A stretch of 12,939 nt of DNA, from the NCBI GenBank assembly GCA_002409445.1, contig DHNJ01000181.1, positions 6,173-19,111 of the forward strand, in the 5' to 3' direction. The position numbers were made by a program, and so were the translations under genes. Positions 1 to 6,606 of the stretch are shown here, piece after piece. Source of the DNA: Armatimonadetes bacterium UBA5419. Its GTDB lineage: Bacteria > Armatimonadota > UBA10988. How positions within the stretch are numbered: position 1 is the stretch's first letter; every line of letters starts with the position of its first letter. The notes beneath the pieces are model-generated. The model was not told the origin of the DNA, did not search any database, and saw only the letters and a program-made list of their open reading frames with translations.

Positions 1-435
1 AGAATATCCATTTCTGGATAACAGCCCATCTTCAAGTGGTATCTCTCCATCTGATTCATCCAGGGTTCTGGCCGTTCCCTTTAGATTCTCTCCTTTTTCC
101 CCATAGTACCAGATGCTCCGATACGCGCTTAGATTTCCTTTCACCTGAATACTTAAACCATTTTTACTAAATTTCTTTTTATTATATTTTAAATGTAAAT
201 GCTCTGTTATAATTTCCAGATTATCTTCTTCATCTATTATCCGGTATTCCGGCACCAGGAAATCCCGGTTCATAATAATCTGCGTTGCCAAATCCTCAAA
301 TATCCCCTGTTCATTATATTCCAAACGTATCATTTGAGATGTCAATACCGTAAAACGATAATGATCTCCCTTTATTATTGCTGCCTTATTGGCTTCTGGA
401 TTTATTACAGTTTTGTTTTTCTTCATTCTATTCAT
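1..435 (-). CDS. Glycoside hydrolase family 31 (alpha-glucosidase/alpha-xylosidase type), N-terminal 145 residues, cut by window edge
   Basis: Read on the minus strand this frame is open from ATG at 435 to the window edge (145 codons) and begins MNRMKKNKTVINPEANKAA. It carries the hallmarks of the GH31 N-terminal beta-sandwich: VLTSQMIRLEYNEQGIFED near residues 30-48, then near the edge NLKGTARTLDESDGEIPLED and LLSRNGYS. Family members have a very similar stretch just before the catalytic barrel. The barrel and catalytic Asp residues lie outside the window, so substrate (alpha-glucoside or alpha-xyloside) cannot be told. A second in-frame ATG at 426 is possible: the GGTGGAG ribosome site ends only 2 bases before the first ATG but 11 before the second. 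Codon use is AT-rich (AAA, ATA, AAT, GAA), unlike every other gene here. A consensus promoter and a palindromic operator lie directly upstream. The gene belongs to a different organism from the rest of the window. Confidence 0.85.
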   Translation of the reverse strand, partial: MNRMKKNKTVINPEANKAAIIKGDHYRFTVLTSQMIRLEYNEQGIFEDLATQIIMNRDFLVPEYRIIDEEDNLEIITEHLHLKYNKKKFSKNGLSIQVKGNLSAYRSIWYYGEKGENLKGTARTLDESDGEIPLEDGLLSRNGYS

Positions 436-478
436 TTCTCCACCAATTTATTTTAATATTTTTCTGTAGTAACCGTCT

Positions 479-492
479 GTTAACCGGTTAAC
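479..492. promoter_or_regulatory. Perfect 14-bp palindromic operator, LacI/GalR type
   Basis: GTTAACCGGTTAAC is its own reverse complement and has the central CG typical of LacI/GalR-family operators. It begins 2 bases downstream of the -10 box and covers the predicted start point, so a bound repressor would block initiation. It does not fit a CcpA cre site, because the outer TG/CA pairs are missing. A pathway-specific, MalR-like sugar repressor is the best guess. The regulator gene is not in the window. Confidence 0.7.
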
Positions 493-494
493 CT

Positions 495-524
495 ATTATA
501 ATCATATTTCCTTATACTTGTCAA
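495..524 (-). promoter_or_regulatory. Consensus SigA/sigma-70 promoter of the GH31 gene
   Basis: On the minus strand TTGACA (524-519) and TATAAT (500-495) are both perfect consensus boxes with an 18-base spacer. Transcription should start near 488 and run into the GH31 gene, giving a leader of about 50 bases. Boxes read directly; activity inferred. Confidence 0.85.
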
Positions 525-560
525 CTATAGAATTGGGGAGGGGGGGTTTAGCGCTCAACG

Positions 561-647
<87 letters not shown>

Positions 648-847
648 AGGCAAGATGGTGCTCCTACCCTAGCTGCGGACAAGAGTGTCCGCGGTCCCGG
701 GCAGGAGCTACAGATCGTGCTTCCGGCCCGACGAGCTGGGATCGGTCTCGTCACTGGCTAGCAGCCCGCGCCACATGCGCCCCCCGGGGGCCCGTGCCCG
801 AGAAGGACCCCCACCCCTCCCCGGCGAAGCCCCGGCGGAGGAGTCGG
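648..847. other. Gene-free leader region upstream of the PfkB kinase
   Basis: No credible gene, tRNA or recognised riboswitch is visible here. The region contains a hairpin with a 7-bp stem and 4-base loop (675-681 with 686-692), a 10-bp C5G5 palindrome at 781-790, and the ribosome binding site GGAGGAG at 837-843. It may be the untranslated leader of the kinase gene. Its left end is lost in the homopolymer junction, so the promoter cannot be placed. Confidence 0.5.
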
Positions 848-1855
848 ATGGTGGGTCGTAGCGGTGTGGCGACGGCGGGGAACTGGATTGTCGATCGGAT
901 CAAGACGATCGACCAGTGGCCCGAGCAGGACACGTTGGCGCTGGTCCTCGCCGAGAGCCGGGCCGGCGGCGGGGGCGCGTACAACGTGCTGGTCGACCTG
1001 GCGCAGATGGGGGTCGAGTACCCGCTCTTTGCCATCGGCTGCGTTGGCGATGATGGCGATGGGCGGTACATCGCCGAGGACCTGGCACCGCGCGGCATCG
1101 ATACGCGGTGGCTGCAGACCATCGCCGGGACGCCGACCAGCTACACCGAGGTGATGGCGGTCGCGGAGACTGGCCGGCGCACGTTCTTCCACCACTACGG
1201 CGCCAACGCCGCCTTCGGGCCCGAGCACCTGCCCTTCGACCAGCTGCCCGCGCGCGTGCTGCATCTGGCCTATCTGCTGCTGCTGCGGCGGCTCGATGAG
1301 GTCGGCGCGGACGGCGTGTCGGTCGGCGCACGGGTGCTGCAGGACGCGGCGACGGTCGGGCTGCGGACGAGTCTCGACCTGGTTAGCGCGCAGCCCGAGC
1401 GGGCGCGGGCGGTGGTCCGTCCGGCGCTGCCGTTTGTCGACCAACTGGTGATCAACGAGCTCGAGGCCGGCGCGCTGACCGGCCGGCGACTGGAGTCGCT
1501 CGGCGCGCTGCGCGACGCCGCGCGCGAGCTGCTGGAGGCGGGCGTGCGGCAGCGGGTCATCATCCACCTGGCCCAGGGCGGCTACGGCGCGACGGCCGAC
1601 GGCGCGGAACATTGGCAGCCGTCGCTACGCCTGCCCGACGGCTTCGTCGTCGGCGCGGTCGGTGCGGGCGACGCGTTCGCCGCCGGCTGCGTCCACGCGC
1701 TGCACGAGGGTTGGGACCTGGAGCGCAGCCTGCGCACGGCGGTGGCCACGGCGACCGCCTGCCTGCGCCACCCGACGACCACGGGCGGCGTCGGCCTGCT
1801 GGCGGACAACCAGGCGCTACTCGAAGCGCACCCACCGCTGACCGGCTGGGCGTAG
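848..1855 (+). CDS. PfkB/ribokinase-family carbohydrate kinase
   Basis: A 335-residue cytoplasmic kinase expected to transfer the ATP gamma-phosphate to a sugar or nucleoside hydroxyl. The start at 848 is set by GGAGGAG (837-843) four bases upstream; the frame stays open further upstream only through the poly-C/poly-G tract. PfkB signature 1 is GGGGAYNVLVDLAQMGV (residues 40-56). The NxxE motif is in INELEA (N203, E206). Signature 2 is VGAVGAGDAFAAG (268-280) with the GAGD anion hole and catalytic base D275. The usual Asp at the start of DTxGAGD is Gly269 here. The N-terminus begins GVATAGNWIVDRI, like sugar kinases that open with a 'G.n.D' strand. The substrate cannot be read from the motifs. 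Length is normal for the family. The gene stands alone: the next gene is on the other strand. Confidence 0.88.
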   Translation: MVGRSGVATAGNWIVDRIKTIDQWPEQDTLALVLAESRAGGGGAYNVLVDLAQMGVEYPLFAIGCVGDDGDGRYIAEDLAPRGIDTRWLQTIAGTPTSYTEVMAVAETGRRTFFHHYGANAAFGPEHLPFDQLPARVLHLAYLLLLRRLDEVGADGVSVGARVLQDAATVGLRTSLDLVSAQPERARAVVRPALPFVDQLVINELEAGALTGRRLESLGALRDAARELLEAGVRQRVIIHLAQGGYGATADGAEHWQPSLRLPDGFVVGAVGAGDAFAAGCVHALHEGWDLERSLRTAVATATACLRHPTTTGGVGLLADNQALLEAHPPLTGWA

Positions 1856-1876
1856 GTTGGTTAACGTCGAGGCAGG

Positions 1877-1909
1877 AAAAACCGCCCCACGATGCTCTCG
1901 GGGGCGGTT
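1877..1909 (-). terminator. Intrinsic terminator of the small basic-protein gene
   Basis: A perfect 9-bp stem AACCGCCCC/GGGGCGGTT (1880-1888 with 1901-1909) encloses a 12-base loop. On the minus strand it runs into five T (complement of 1877-1881). The T tract is on the minus-strand side only, so it serves the gene ending at 1952. It may also block read-through towards the kinase. Confidence 0.75.
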
Positions 1910-1923
1910 CGGGGAAACTGGGA

Positions 1924-1942
1924 GGCGCGCGGTACGCGCGCC
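1924..1942. other. 8-bp GC hairpin, 3-base loop
   Basis: GGCGCGCG (1924-1931) and CGCGCGCC (1935-1942) are exact reverse complements around GTA. The hairpin lies between the stop of the small gene at 1952 and its terminator, so it may stabilise the transcript 3' end. No T tract follows, so it is not itself a terminator. Confidence 0.5.
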
Positions 1943-1951
1943 GGCGCGGAA

Positions 1952-2122
1952 CTACTCGCCGCGGCGGCCGCGCTGGGTGCGCTTGCGCTTCTTGGCCCGC
2001 GACTCTTCGATCGCGCGCTTGCGGGCGCCCACTTCGCCGTTGACATCGTCGTCGACATGCCGGTCCAGCTCGTGCAGCCGGCTCGGGTCGAACTCGCGCA
2101 GTTTTTCGTAATCTAGAGCCAC
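1952..2122 (-). CDS. Small basic hypothetical protein, 56 residues, GTG start
   Basis: GTG at 2122-2120 opens a 56-codon frame ending at TAG (1954-1952). It begins (M)ALDYEKLREFDPSRLHEL, has an acidic middle with DDD, and ends in a Lys/Arg-rich tail (KRAIEESRAKKRKRTQRGRR). Support: the ribosome site GGAG lies 8 bases upstream, third codon positions are almost all G or C as in the large neighbours, a promoter-like pair lies upstream, and a strong intrinsic terminator follows. I do not recognise a family. The basic tail and helical, charged composition would suit a nucleic-acid- or ribosome-associated protein, but that is a guess. It is easily missed because it has no ATG and overlaps longer spurious frames. 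Confidence 0.72.
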   Translation of the reverse strand: MALDYEKLREFDPSRLHELDRHVDDDVNGEVGARKRAIEESRAKKRKRTQRGRRGE

Positions 2123-2158
2123 GCTCTTCGCTCCTACACTCGGAATTGGCTGCCCTCC

Positions 2159-2187
2159 AGACTACCCGACCCGCCTGTTTGCGTCAA
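2159..2187 (-). promoter_or_regulatory. Possible promoter of the 56-residue protein gene
   Basis: On the minus strand TTGACG (2187-2182) is followed after 17 bases by TAGTCT (2164-2159). The -35 box matches 5 of 6 and the -10 box only 3 of 6, so the site is weak. Spacing and distance to the GTG start (about 30 bases of leader) are right. Confidence 0.45.
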
Positions 2188-2266
2188 CCACGACCCCTAG
2201 CCGCCCCTGGGGCACGTGGTACCATGGCTGCCCGAGGCCGACTCGCTAGCCTGCCTCGGGGTCGAC

Positions 2267-3418
2267 ATGTTTGACGGTCTTGCTCCTTTCCTCGCCCGCC
2301 GCGACGCCTGGGCCTACCTGGCCGCCTGCCTGACGGCGATCGCGATCAGCGTGCCGGTGGCGCGCTACGTCCGCGATCTGGCGCTGGCCCGCGGCCTGGT
2401 GGACCCGGTCGGCGGGCGCAAGCAGCACAAGACCCCCGTCCCCCGCCTCGGCGGTTGCGGCATCTTCGCCGGCTTCGCCGTCGGCTCCGCCGTCGGCCTC
2501 TGGCTGCTCGGCCCCGATATCCTCGCCCGCTCCACGGTCTGGCCAACGATGTGGCCGCTGCTGGTCGGCGCGTCGGTCATGTTCATCACCGGCCTGGCCG
2601 ACGACCTGCTCCACCGCCAGGGCCGCGAGGGCCTGCCCGCGCTGCTCAAGCTGGTCCTCCAGGTCGGCGCGGCCTGCGTCGTGGCCGGCGTCGCGCGGGT
2701 CCAGGGCCTGGCCCTGCCCGGCGGCGTCTACGTCGATTTCCCGGTCTGGCTCGAATGGGGGCTGACCGTCTTCTGGGTCGTCTTCGTAACCAACGCGATC
2801 AACTGGATCGACGGCATGGATGGCCTGGCGGGCGGCCTGTCGCTGATCTTCGCGCTCTGCCTGGGCCTGGTCGGCATGTCGCGCGCACCCGGCGTCGGCA
2901 CCTTTGGCGAGCCGGTGCTCGCGCTGGCGCTGGTCGGCGGGCTGGTCGGCTTCCTGCGGCTCAACTTCCCGCCCGCGACGATGTTCATGGGCGACGGCGG
3001 CGCGCTGTTCCTCGGCTATGTGCTGGCGGCGATCTCGGTCTCGGGTCTGATGAAGGGCGCCGCGCTGATCGGCATCGCCACGCCGATGATGGTCATGGCG
3101 CTGCCGATGATCGACTCGGTCAAGGTCGTCTTCGGCCGCGCGGTGCGCCGCGAGCGGCTGATGGCCGCCGACCGCACCCACCTCCAGTTCCGCCTGACCG
3201 ACGCGGGCTGGGAGGTCCACTCGTCGCTGCTCTTCGCCTACGCGCTGGCCGGCCTCTCCGGCTGCGCGGCGATGGCCCTGCTGCGCCTGCGCGGCGGCGG
3301 CGCCAGCCTGGCGATCCTCGTTTCCGTGCTGCTCGTCTGGGTCGCCGCGCGCCGGCCCAAGCCCTGCCCGCCGGCCGAGCCCGTCAGCGCGGCGGTCGAC
3401 GACTCGGCCACCGAGTAG
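2267..3418 (+). CDS. WecA/TagO/MraY-family polyprenyl-phosphate N-acetylhexosamine-1-phosphate transferase
   Basis: An integral membrane enzyme of about ten helices. It is expected to move GlcNAc-1-phosphate (or a related sugar) from UDP-sugar to undecaprenyl phosphate, the first step of surface polysaccharide, O-antigen or teichoic acid assembly. Family motifs, numbered from ATG 2267: HKTPVPRLGG (54-63), Mg-binding ADD (111-113), NAINWIDGMDGL (176-187) with N176, N179, D182 and D185, and MGDGGALFLG (241-250). The last cytoplasmic-loop motif, normally DRxHLHHRL, reads DRTHLQFRL (302-310): the first His is kept (H305) and the next two are Gln and Phe. MraY is less likely given the WecA/TagO-like motif spacing. 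GTG at 2216 in frame would add 17 non-hydrophobic residues. Neither start has a strong SD; I chose the ATG because helix 1 follows soon after. It ends 3 bases from the convergent amidohydrolase. Confidence 0.85.
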   Translation: MFDGLAPFLARRDAWAYLAACLTAIAISVPVARYVRDLALARGLVDPVGGRKQHKTPVPRLGGCGIFAGFAVGSAVGLWLLGPDILARSTVWPTMWPLLVGASVMFITGLADDLLHRQGREGLPALLKLVLQVGAACVVAGVARVQGLALPGGVYVDFPVWLEWGLTVFWVVFVTNAINWIDGMDGLAGGLSLIFALCLGLVGMSRAPGVGTFGEPVLALALVGGLVGFLRLNFPPATMFMGDGGALFLGYVLAAISVSGLMKGAALIGIATPMMVMALPMIDSVKVVFGRAVRRERLMAADRTHLQFRLTDAGWEVHSSLLFAYALAGLSGCAAMALLRLRGGGASLAILVSVLLVWVAARRPKPCPPAEPVSAAVDDSATE

Positions 3419-3421
3419 CCG

Positions 3422-4597
3422 CTAGCCGCCAGCCAGCACGCGCTCGGCCGCGCCGACCAGCGTCCGCAGCGCCAGCTCGAAGCTCGCCTCGTCCAGCCAG
3501 AACCGCGGGTGGTGGTGCGGGTAGTTGCGCTCAGGCTCGCTCGCGCCGGCGCCGACGAAGAAGAAGCAGCCCGGCACGCGGCTGGCCAGCTGCGAGAAGT
3601 CCTCACCGCCCAGGCTCGGTTCCTGCTCGTGGACGCCCGCCGCGCCAACCACCTCGGCCGCCGCTGTGGCGACGATCTCCGCCAGGCGCGCATCGTTGAC
3701 CACCGGCGGCACCGGCTCCGAGAAGCGCAGCGTCGCGCGCGCGCCGAAGCCCGCGGCCAACTGCTCGGCCAGCTGCGTCACCCGCGCCGCCAGCCGCTCG
3801 CCGATCTCCGGGTCGTAACAGCGCAGCGTGCCCGACAGCTCGGCGGTCTCGGGGATGACGTTGCGGATGTGGCCCGCGCGCAGGTGCCCGACGGAGACGA
3901 CGCCGACCTCGCGCGCGGCCAGGTTGCGGCTGACGATGGTCTGCAGCGCGGTCAGCACATGCGCCGCGACGACGACCGGGTCGACGGTCCGCTCGGGGTG
4001 CGCGGCGTGGCCGCCGCGGCCGTGGATCGTGATGTCAAACTCGCGACAGGAGGCCATCACCGGCCCCGGCGAGACGTGGATCTCGCCCGTCGGCGTCAGC
4101 GACTGGACATGCAGGCCCAGCGCGTAGTCGACCGGCGGGTCGCTCAGCAGGCCGTCGTTGATCATCGCCAGCGCGCCGACGGTCGCCTCCTCGTTCGGCT
4201 GGAAGCAGAAGACGACGCGCCCCGGCAGCCGCGCCGCGCGCGCCGCGAGGACCTCGGCCGCGCCCAGCAGGATCGCCGTGTGCGCATCGTGCCCGCAGGC
4301 GTGCATCACGCCGGGCGTCTGCGAGGCGAAGGGCAGGTCGGTCTCCTCCTGCACCGGCAGCGCGTCCATGTCCGCGCGCAGCAGCACCGTCGGCCCCGGC
4401 CCGCCGCCGCCGACCAGCTCGGCGACGACCCCGGTCCGCCCGACGCCGGTCCGCGGCGTGTAGCCCCAGCCGCGCAGGATCTCCGCGACCCGCGCCGCCG
4501 TCCGCTCCTCGGCGAAGCCCAGCTCCGGACGCGCGTGGAACTCGCGCCGCCAGGCAATGACCCGCTCAGTCACGCCACTCGTCGTGCGCTCAGCCAT
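3422..4597 (-). CDS. M20D-family metallo-amidohydrolase (hippurate / N-acyl-amino-acid hydrolase type)
   Basis: A cytoplasmic zinc amidohydrolase of 391 residues that should cleave N-acyl or amide-linked amino acids. Motifs in order: WRREFHARPELGF (16-28), LLRADMDALPVQEE (73-86), MHACGHDAHTAILLGAA (98-114) with metal ligands C101 and H103, FQPNEE (132-137) with catalytic E136 and ligand E137, GLHV with H163, then GGHAAHP, SGTLR, LGGEDFS and a C-terminal PHHHPRFWLDE. FQPNEE replaces the commoner FQPAEE. The ATG at 4597 is preceded by GAGGAGG with a 6-base spacer, inside the end of nfo. A TTG at 4603 is possible but has no proper spacing. The start overlaps the nfo stop by 8 bases (ATGGCTGA), so the two are probably one transcript with coupled translation. 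The exact acyl substrate is unknown. Confidence 0.92.
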   Translation of the reverse strand: MAERTTSGVTERVIAWRREFHARPELGFAEERTAARVAEILRGWGYTPRTGVGRTGVVAELVGGGGPGPTVLLRADMDALPVQEETDLPFASQTPGVMHACGHDAHTAILLGAAEVLAARAARLPGRVVFCFQPNEEATVGALAMINDGLLSDPPVDYALGLHVQSLTPTGEIHVSPGPVMASCREFDITIHGRGGHAAHPERTVDPVVVAAHVLTALQTIVSRNLAAREVGVVSVGHLRAGHIRNVIPETAELSGTLRCYDPEIGERLAARVTQLAEQLAAGFGARATLRFSEPVPPVVNDARLAEIVATAAAEVVGAAGVHEQEPSLGGEDFSQLASRVPGCFFFVGAGASEPERNYPHHHPRFWLDEASFELALRTLVGAAERVLAGG

Positions 4598-5468
4598 CGT
4601 CAACCTCCTCGCCCGCCGCTAGCGCGCGCAGCAGGACCAGCTCCTCGCCGTGGTTCTCGAGCCCCGGCGTCTCGACCGCCATCGGCACCTGCCGCAGCCG
4701 CTCGTCGCGCAGCCAGGTGGCGAAACTGGCCCGACCCAGGTGCCCGTCGCCGATCCGCTCGTGGCGGTCGACGCGGCTGCCGACGGCCGTCTTCGAATCG
4801 TTGAGGTGGACCAGCGCCAGGTACTCGAGACCGACGACCGCGTCGAACTCGTCGATGAACGCCTGGACCGCCGCCGGCCAGCCCTGGTCGTAGCCCGCCG
4901 CGTGCAGGTGGCAGGTGTCGAGGCAGACGGCGATACGGCCCGGCCGGTCGATCGCCGCCAGCAGCCAAGCCAGGTGCTCGAGGCGGTAGCCCAGGTGGGT
5001 GCCCGAGCCGGCGGTACTCTCGAGCAGGGTCGGCACGGTCAGCTCCGGGTGGGCGTCGTAGATGGCCCGCAAGCTCGCCGCGATGCGCTCGAGGCCCGCC
5101 TCCTCGCCGTCGCCGGTATGCGCGCCGGGGTGCAGGACGACGCCTTCGAGGCCGAGGGCCTGGCAGCGTTGGAGCTCGGCGGTGAAGGCGGCGACGGAGC
5201 GCTCGTGGGTCTCGGGCTTGGGGCTGGCGAGGTTCAGGAGGTAGGCCGAATGGGCCACGACGCGGCGACAGACGGCGTCGGCGCGGGCGACCGACCAGGC
5301 GGCCAGCGCCGCCTCGTCGAGCCGGCGGGCGGCCCACTGCTGGGGCGAGGAGGTGAAGATCTGCATGACCTCGGCGCCGATCTCGTCGGCGCTGGCCCAA
5401 GCCGTGTGCAGGCCGCCGACCGTGGGCCGGTGGGCGCCGAGGGGGGGCCGGGCGGGGTGGTTACTCAT
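4590..5468 (-). CDS. nfo: Endonuclease IV (deoxyribonuclease IV, AP endonuclease)
   Basis: A zinc-dependent AP endonuclease of base excision repair: it cuts 5' to abasic sites and clears blocked 3' ends. It has 292 residues, a normal length. All nine trinuclear zinc ligands of the family are present: H73 (HSAYLLNLASP), H113 (VLHPGAHTG), E150 (LLESTAGSGTHLG), D184 and H187 (CLDTCHLHAAGYD), H221 (LVHLNDSK), D234 and H236 (RVDRHERIGDGHLG) and E266 (VETPG). The N-terminal GAHRPTVGGLHTAW matches the family's GAHVS..GGL opening. ENTAG is ESTAG here, with the ligand Glu kept. The start ATG at 5468 has no strong SD. It is upstream in a two-gene string with the M20 amidohydrolase, with no obvious functional link between the two. 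Confidence 0.95.
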   Translation of the reverse strand: MSNHPARPPLGAHRPTVGGLHTAWASADEIGAEVMQIFTSSPQQWAARRLDEAALAAWSVARADAVCRRVVAHSAYLLNLASPKPETHERSVAAFTAELQRCQALGLEGVVLHPGAHTGDGEEAGLERIAASLRAIYDAHPELTVPTLLESTAGSGTHLGYRLEHLAWLLAAIDRPGRIAVCLDTCHLHAAGYDQGWPAAVQAFIDEFDAVVGLEYLALVHLNDSKTAVGSRVDRHERIGDGHLGRASFATWLRDERLRQVPMAVETPGLENHGEELVLLRALAAGEEVDDG

Positions 5469-5544
5469 GGCCCAGCATTATGACGCGTGCGCGGCGTTGA
5501 CGGCCACCCCTCGGTGGTGCCACGCTAAGGGAGAGGAGTAGGAC

Positions 5545-6528
5545 ATGGCGATGACACCTGGCTATGACACGATGCAGTACCGCCGCACGGGCAAGAGCGG
5601 CTTGGTCCTGCCGGCGCTGAGCCTCGGCTGCTGGCATAACTTTGGCGACGAGGCCGACCAGCTCGAGGCGCGGCGGATGCTGCGGCGCGCGTTCGAGCTG
5701 GGCATCAACCACTTCGACCTGGCCAACAACTACGGCCCGCCGCCCGGCACCGCCGAGATCAACGTCGGCCGCATCCTCGCCGAGGACTTCGCCGGCCTGC
5801 GCGACGAGCTGATCATCTCGTCCAAGGCCGGCTACCGCATGTGGCCCGGCCCATACGGCGACGGTGGCAGCCGTAAGTACCTGCTGGCCAGCCTCGACCA
5901 ATCGCTGAAGCGGATGAAGCTGGACTACGTGGACATCTTCTACAGCCACCGCTTCGACCCCAACACCCCGCTCGAAGAGACGATGATGGCCCTCGACCAG
6001 GCGGTCCGCTCGGGCCGCGCGCTGTATGTGGGCATCAGCAGCTACAACGCGGAGCAGACGCGCGAGGCGGCGGCGATCCTCGACGAACTGGGCACCCCCT
6101 GCCTCATCCACCAACCCAGCTACTCGATGATCAACCGTTGGATCGAGCCGGACCTGATGGACGCCTGCGGCGACCTGGGCATCGGGCTGATCGTCTTCTC
6201 GCCGCTGGCCCAAGGCCTGCTGACCAGCCGCTACCTGGACGACATCCCTGCCGACAGCCGTGCGGCCAAGCCCTCGGGCTTCCTGAAGCGCGACGCGATC
6301 CCCCCCGAGCTGCGGGCCAAGCTGCGCAAGCTCGCCGCGATCGCCGAGGCCCGCGGCCAGACGCTGGCGCAGCTGGCGCTGAGCTGGGTGTTGCGCGACC
6401 CGCGGATGACCAGCGCGCTGGTCGGCGCGAGCAGCGTGGCCCAGATCGAGGATAACGTCGGCACGCTGGCCGCCGGCCCGCTGAGCGACGACGAACTCAA
6501 GCAGATCGACGCCGCCCTGGCCGACTGA
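5545..6528 (+). CDS. gpr: Aldo/keto reductase, L-glyceraldehyde 3-phosphate reductase (YghZ/Gpr, AKR14) type
   Basis: An NADPH-dependent (beta/alpha)8 aldo/keto reductase of 327 residues. It closely follows E. coli YghZ/Gpr, which reduces L-glyceraldehyde 3-phosphate and detoxifies related aldehydes such as methylglyoxal. Subfamily stretches include LPALSLGCWHNFGDE, HFDLANNYGPPPGTAE, KAGYRMWPGPYGDGGSRKYL, LASLDQSLKRMKLDYVDIFY and LYVGISSYN. The catalytic tetrad is D58, Y63, K94 and H135. C-terminal WVLRDPRMTSALVGASS is the cofactor-binding end. The start at 5545 has GAGGAG six bases upstream; the Met at codon 3 is a minor alternative. A TTGACG at 5497-5502 could be a -35, but I find no matching -10. 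The gene is monocistronic, divergent from nfo (76-base gap), and ends before a hairpin. Confidence 0.93.
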   Translation: MAMTPGYDTMQYRRTGKSGLVLPALSLGCWHNFGDEADQLEARRMLRRAFELGINHFDLANNYGPPPGTAEINVGRILAEDFAGLRDELIISSKAGYRMWPGPYGDGGSRKYLLASLDQSLKRMKLDYVDIFYSHRFDPNTPLEETMMALDQAVRSGRALYVGISSYNAEQTREAAAILDELGTPCLIHQPSYSMINRWIEPDLMDACGDLGIGLIVFSPLAQGLLTSRYLDDIPADSRAAKPSGFLKRDAIPPELRAKLRKLAAIAEARGQTLAQLALSWVLRDPRMTSALVGASSVAQIEDNVGTLAAGPLSDDELKQIDAALAD

Positions 6529-6546
6529 GCGCGACCCCAATCGAAA

Positions 6547-6582
6547 CGAGCGCCGGTACCCCTGCGGGGGCGCCGGCGCTCG
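6547..6582. terminator. Large hairpin between convergent genes, probable bidirectional terminator
   Basis: CGAGCGCCGG (6547-6556) pairs perfectly with CCGGCGCTCG (6573-6582), and an inner CCCC/GGGG pair closes a TGC loop. It sits between the stops of the aldo/keto reductase and the lipoprotein. On the minus strand TTT follows the stem; on the plus strand there is no T tract. Termination is therefore better supported for the lipoprotein gene. Confidence 0.6.
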
Positions 6583-6606
6583 CTGTGCAGCAGGATGGCT
6601 CGCGCG

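Noticed and set aside
199..456. Plus-strand 85-codon frame in the AT-rich part
   Set aside because: Antisense to the GH31 gene, whose protein has recognisable family motifs, a promoter and an operator.
479..492. CcpA cre site reading of the palindrome
   Set aside because: The outer TG and CA pairs of the cre consensus are absent; only the central CG and inner bases fit.
648..847. Riboswitch or T-box leader before the kinase
   Set aside because: Only one simple 7-bp hairpin and GC-rich palindromes are visible; no T-box antiterminator consensus or known aptamer core was found.
2246..3220. 324-codon minus-strand frame opposite the transferase
   Set aside because: Composition is Asp/Gln/Arg/Ala low complexity, the reverse image of membrane-helix codons; the plus strand has clear family motifs.
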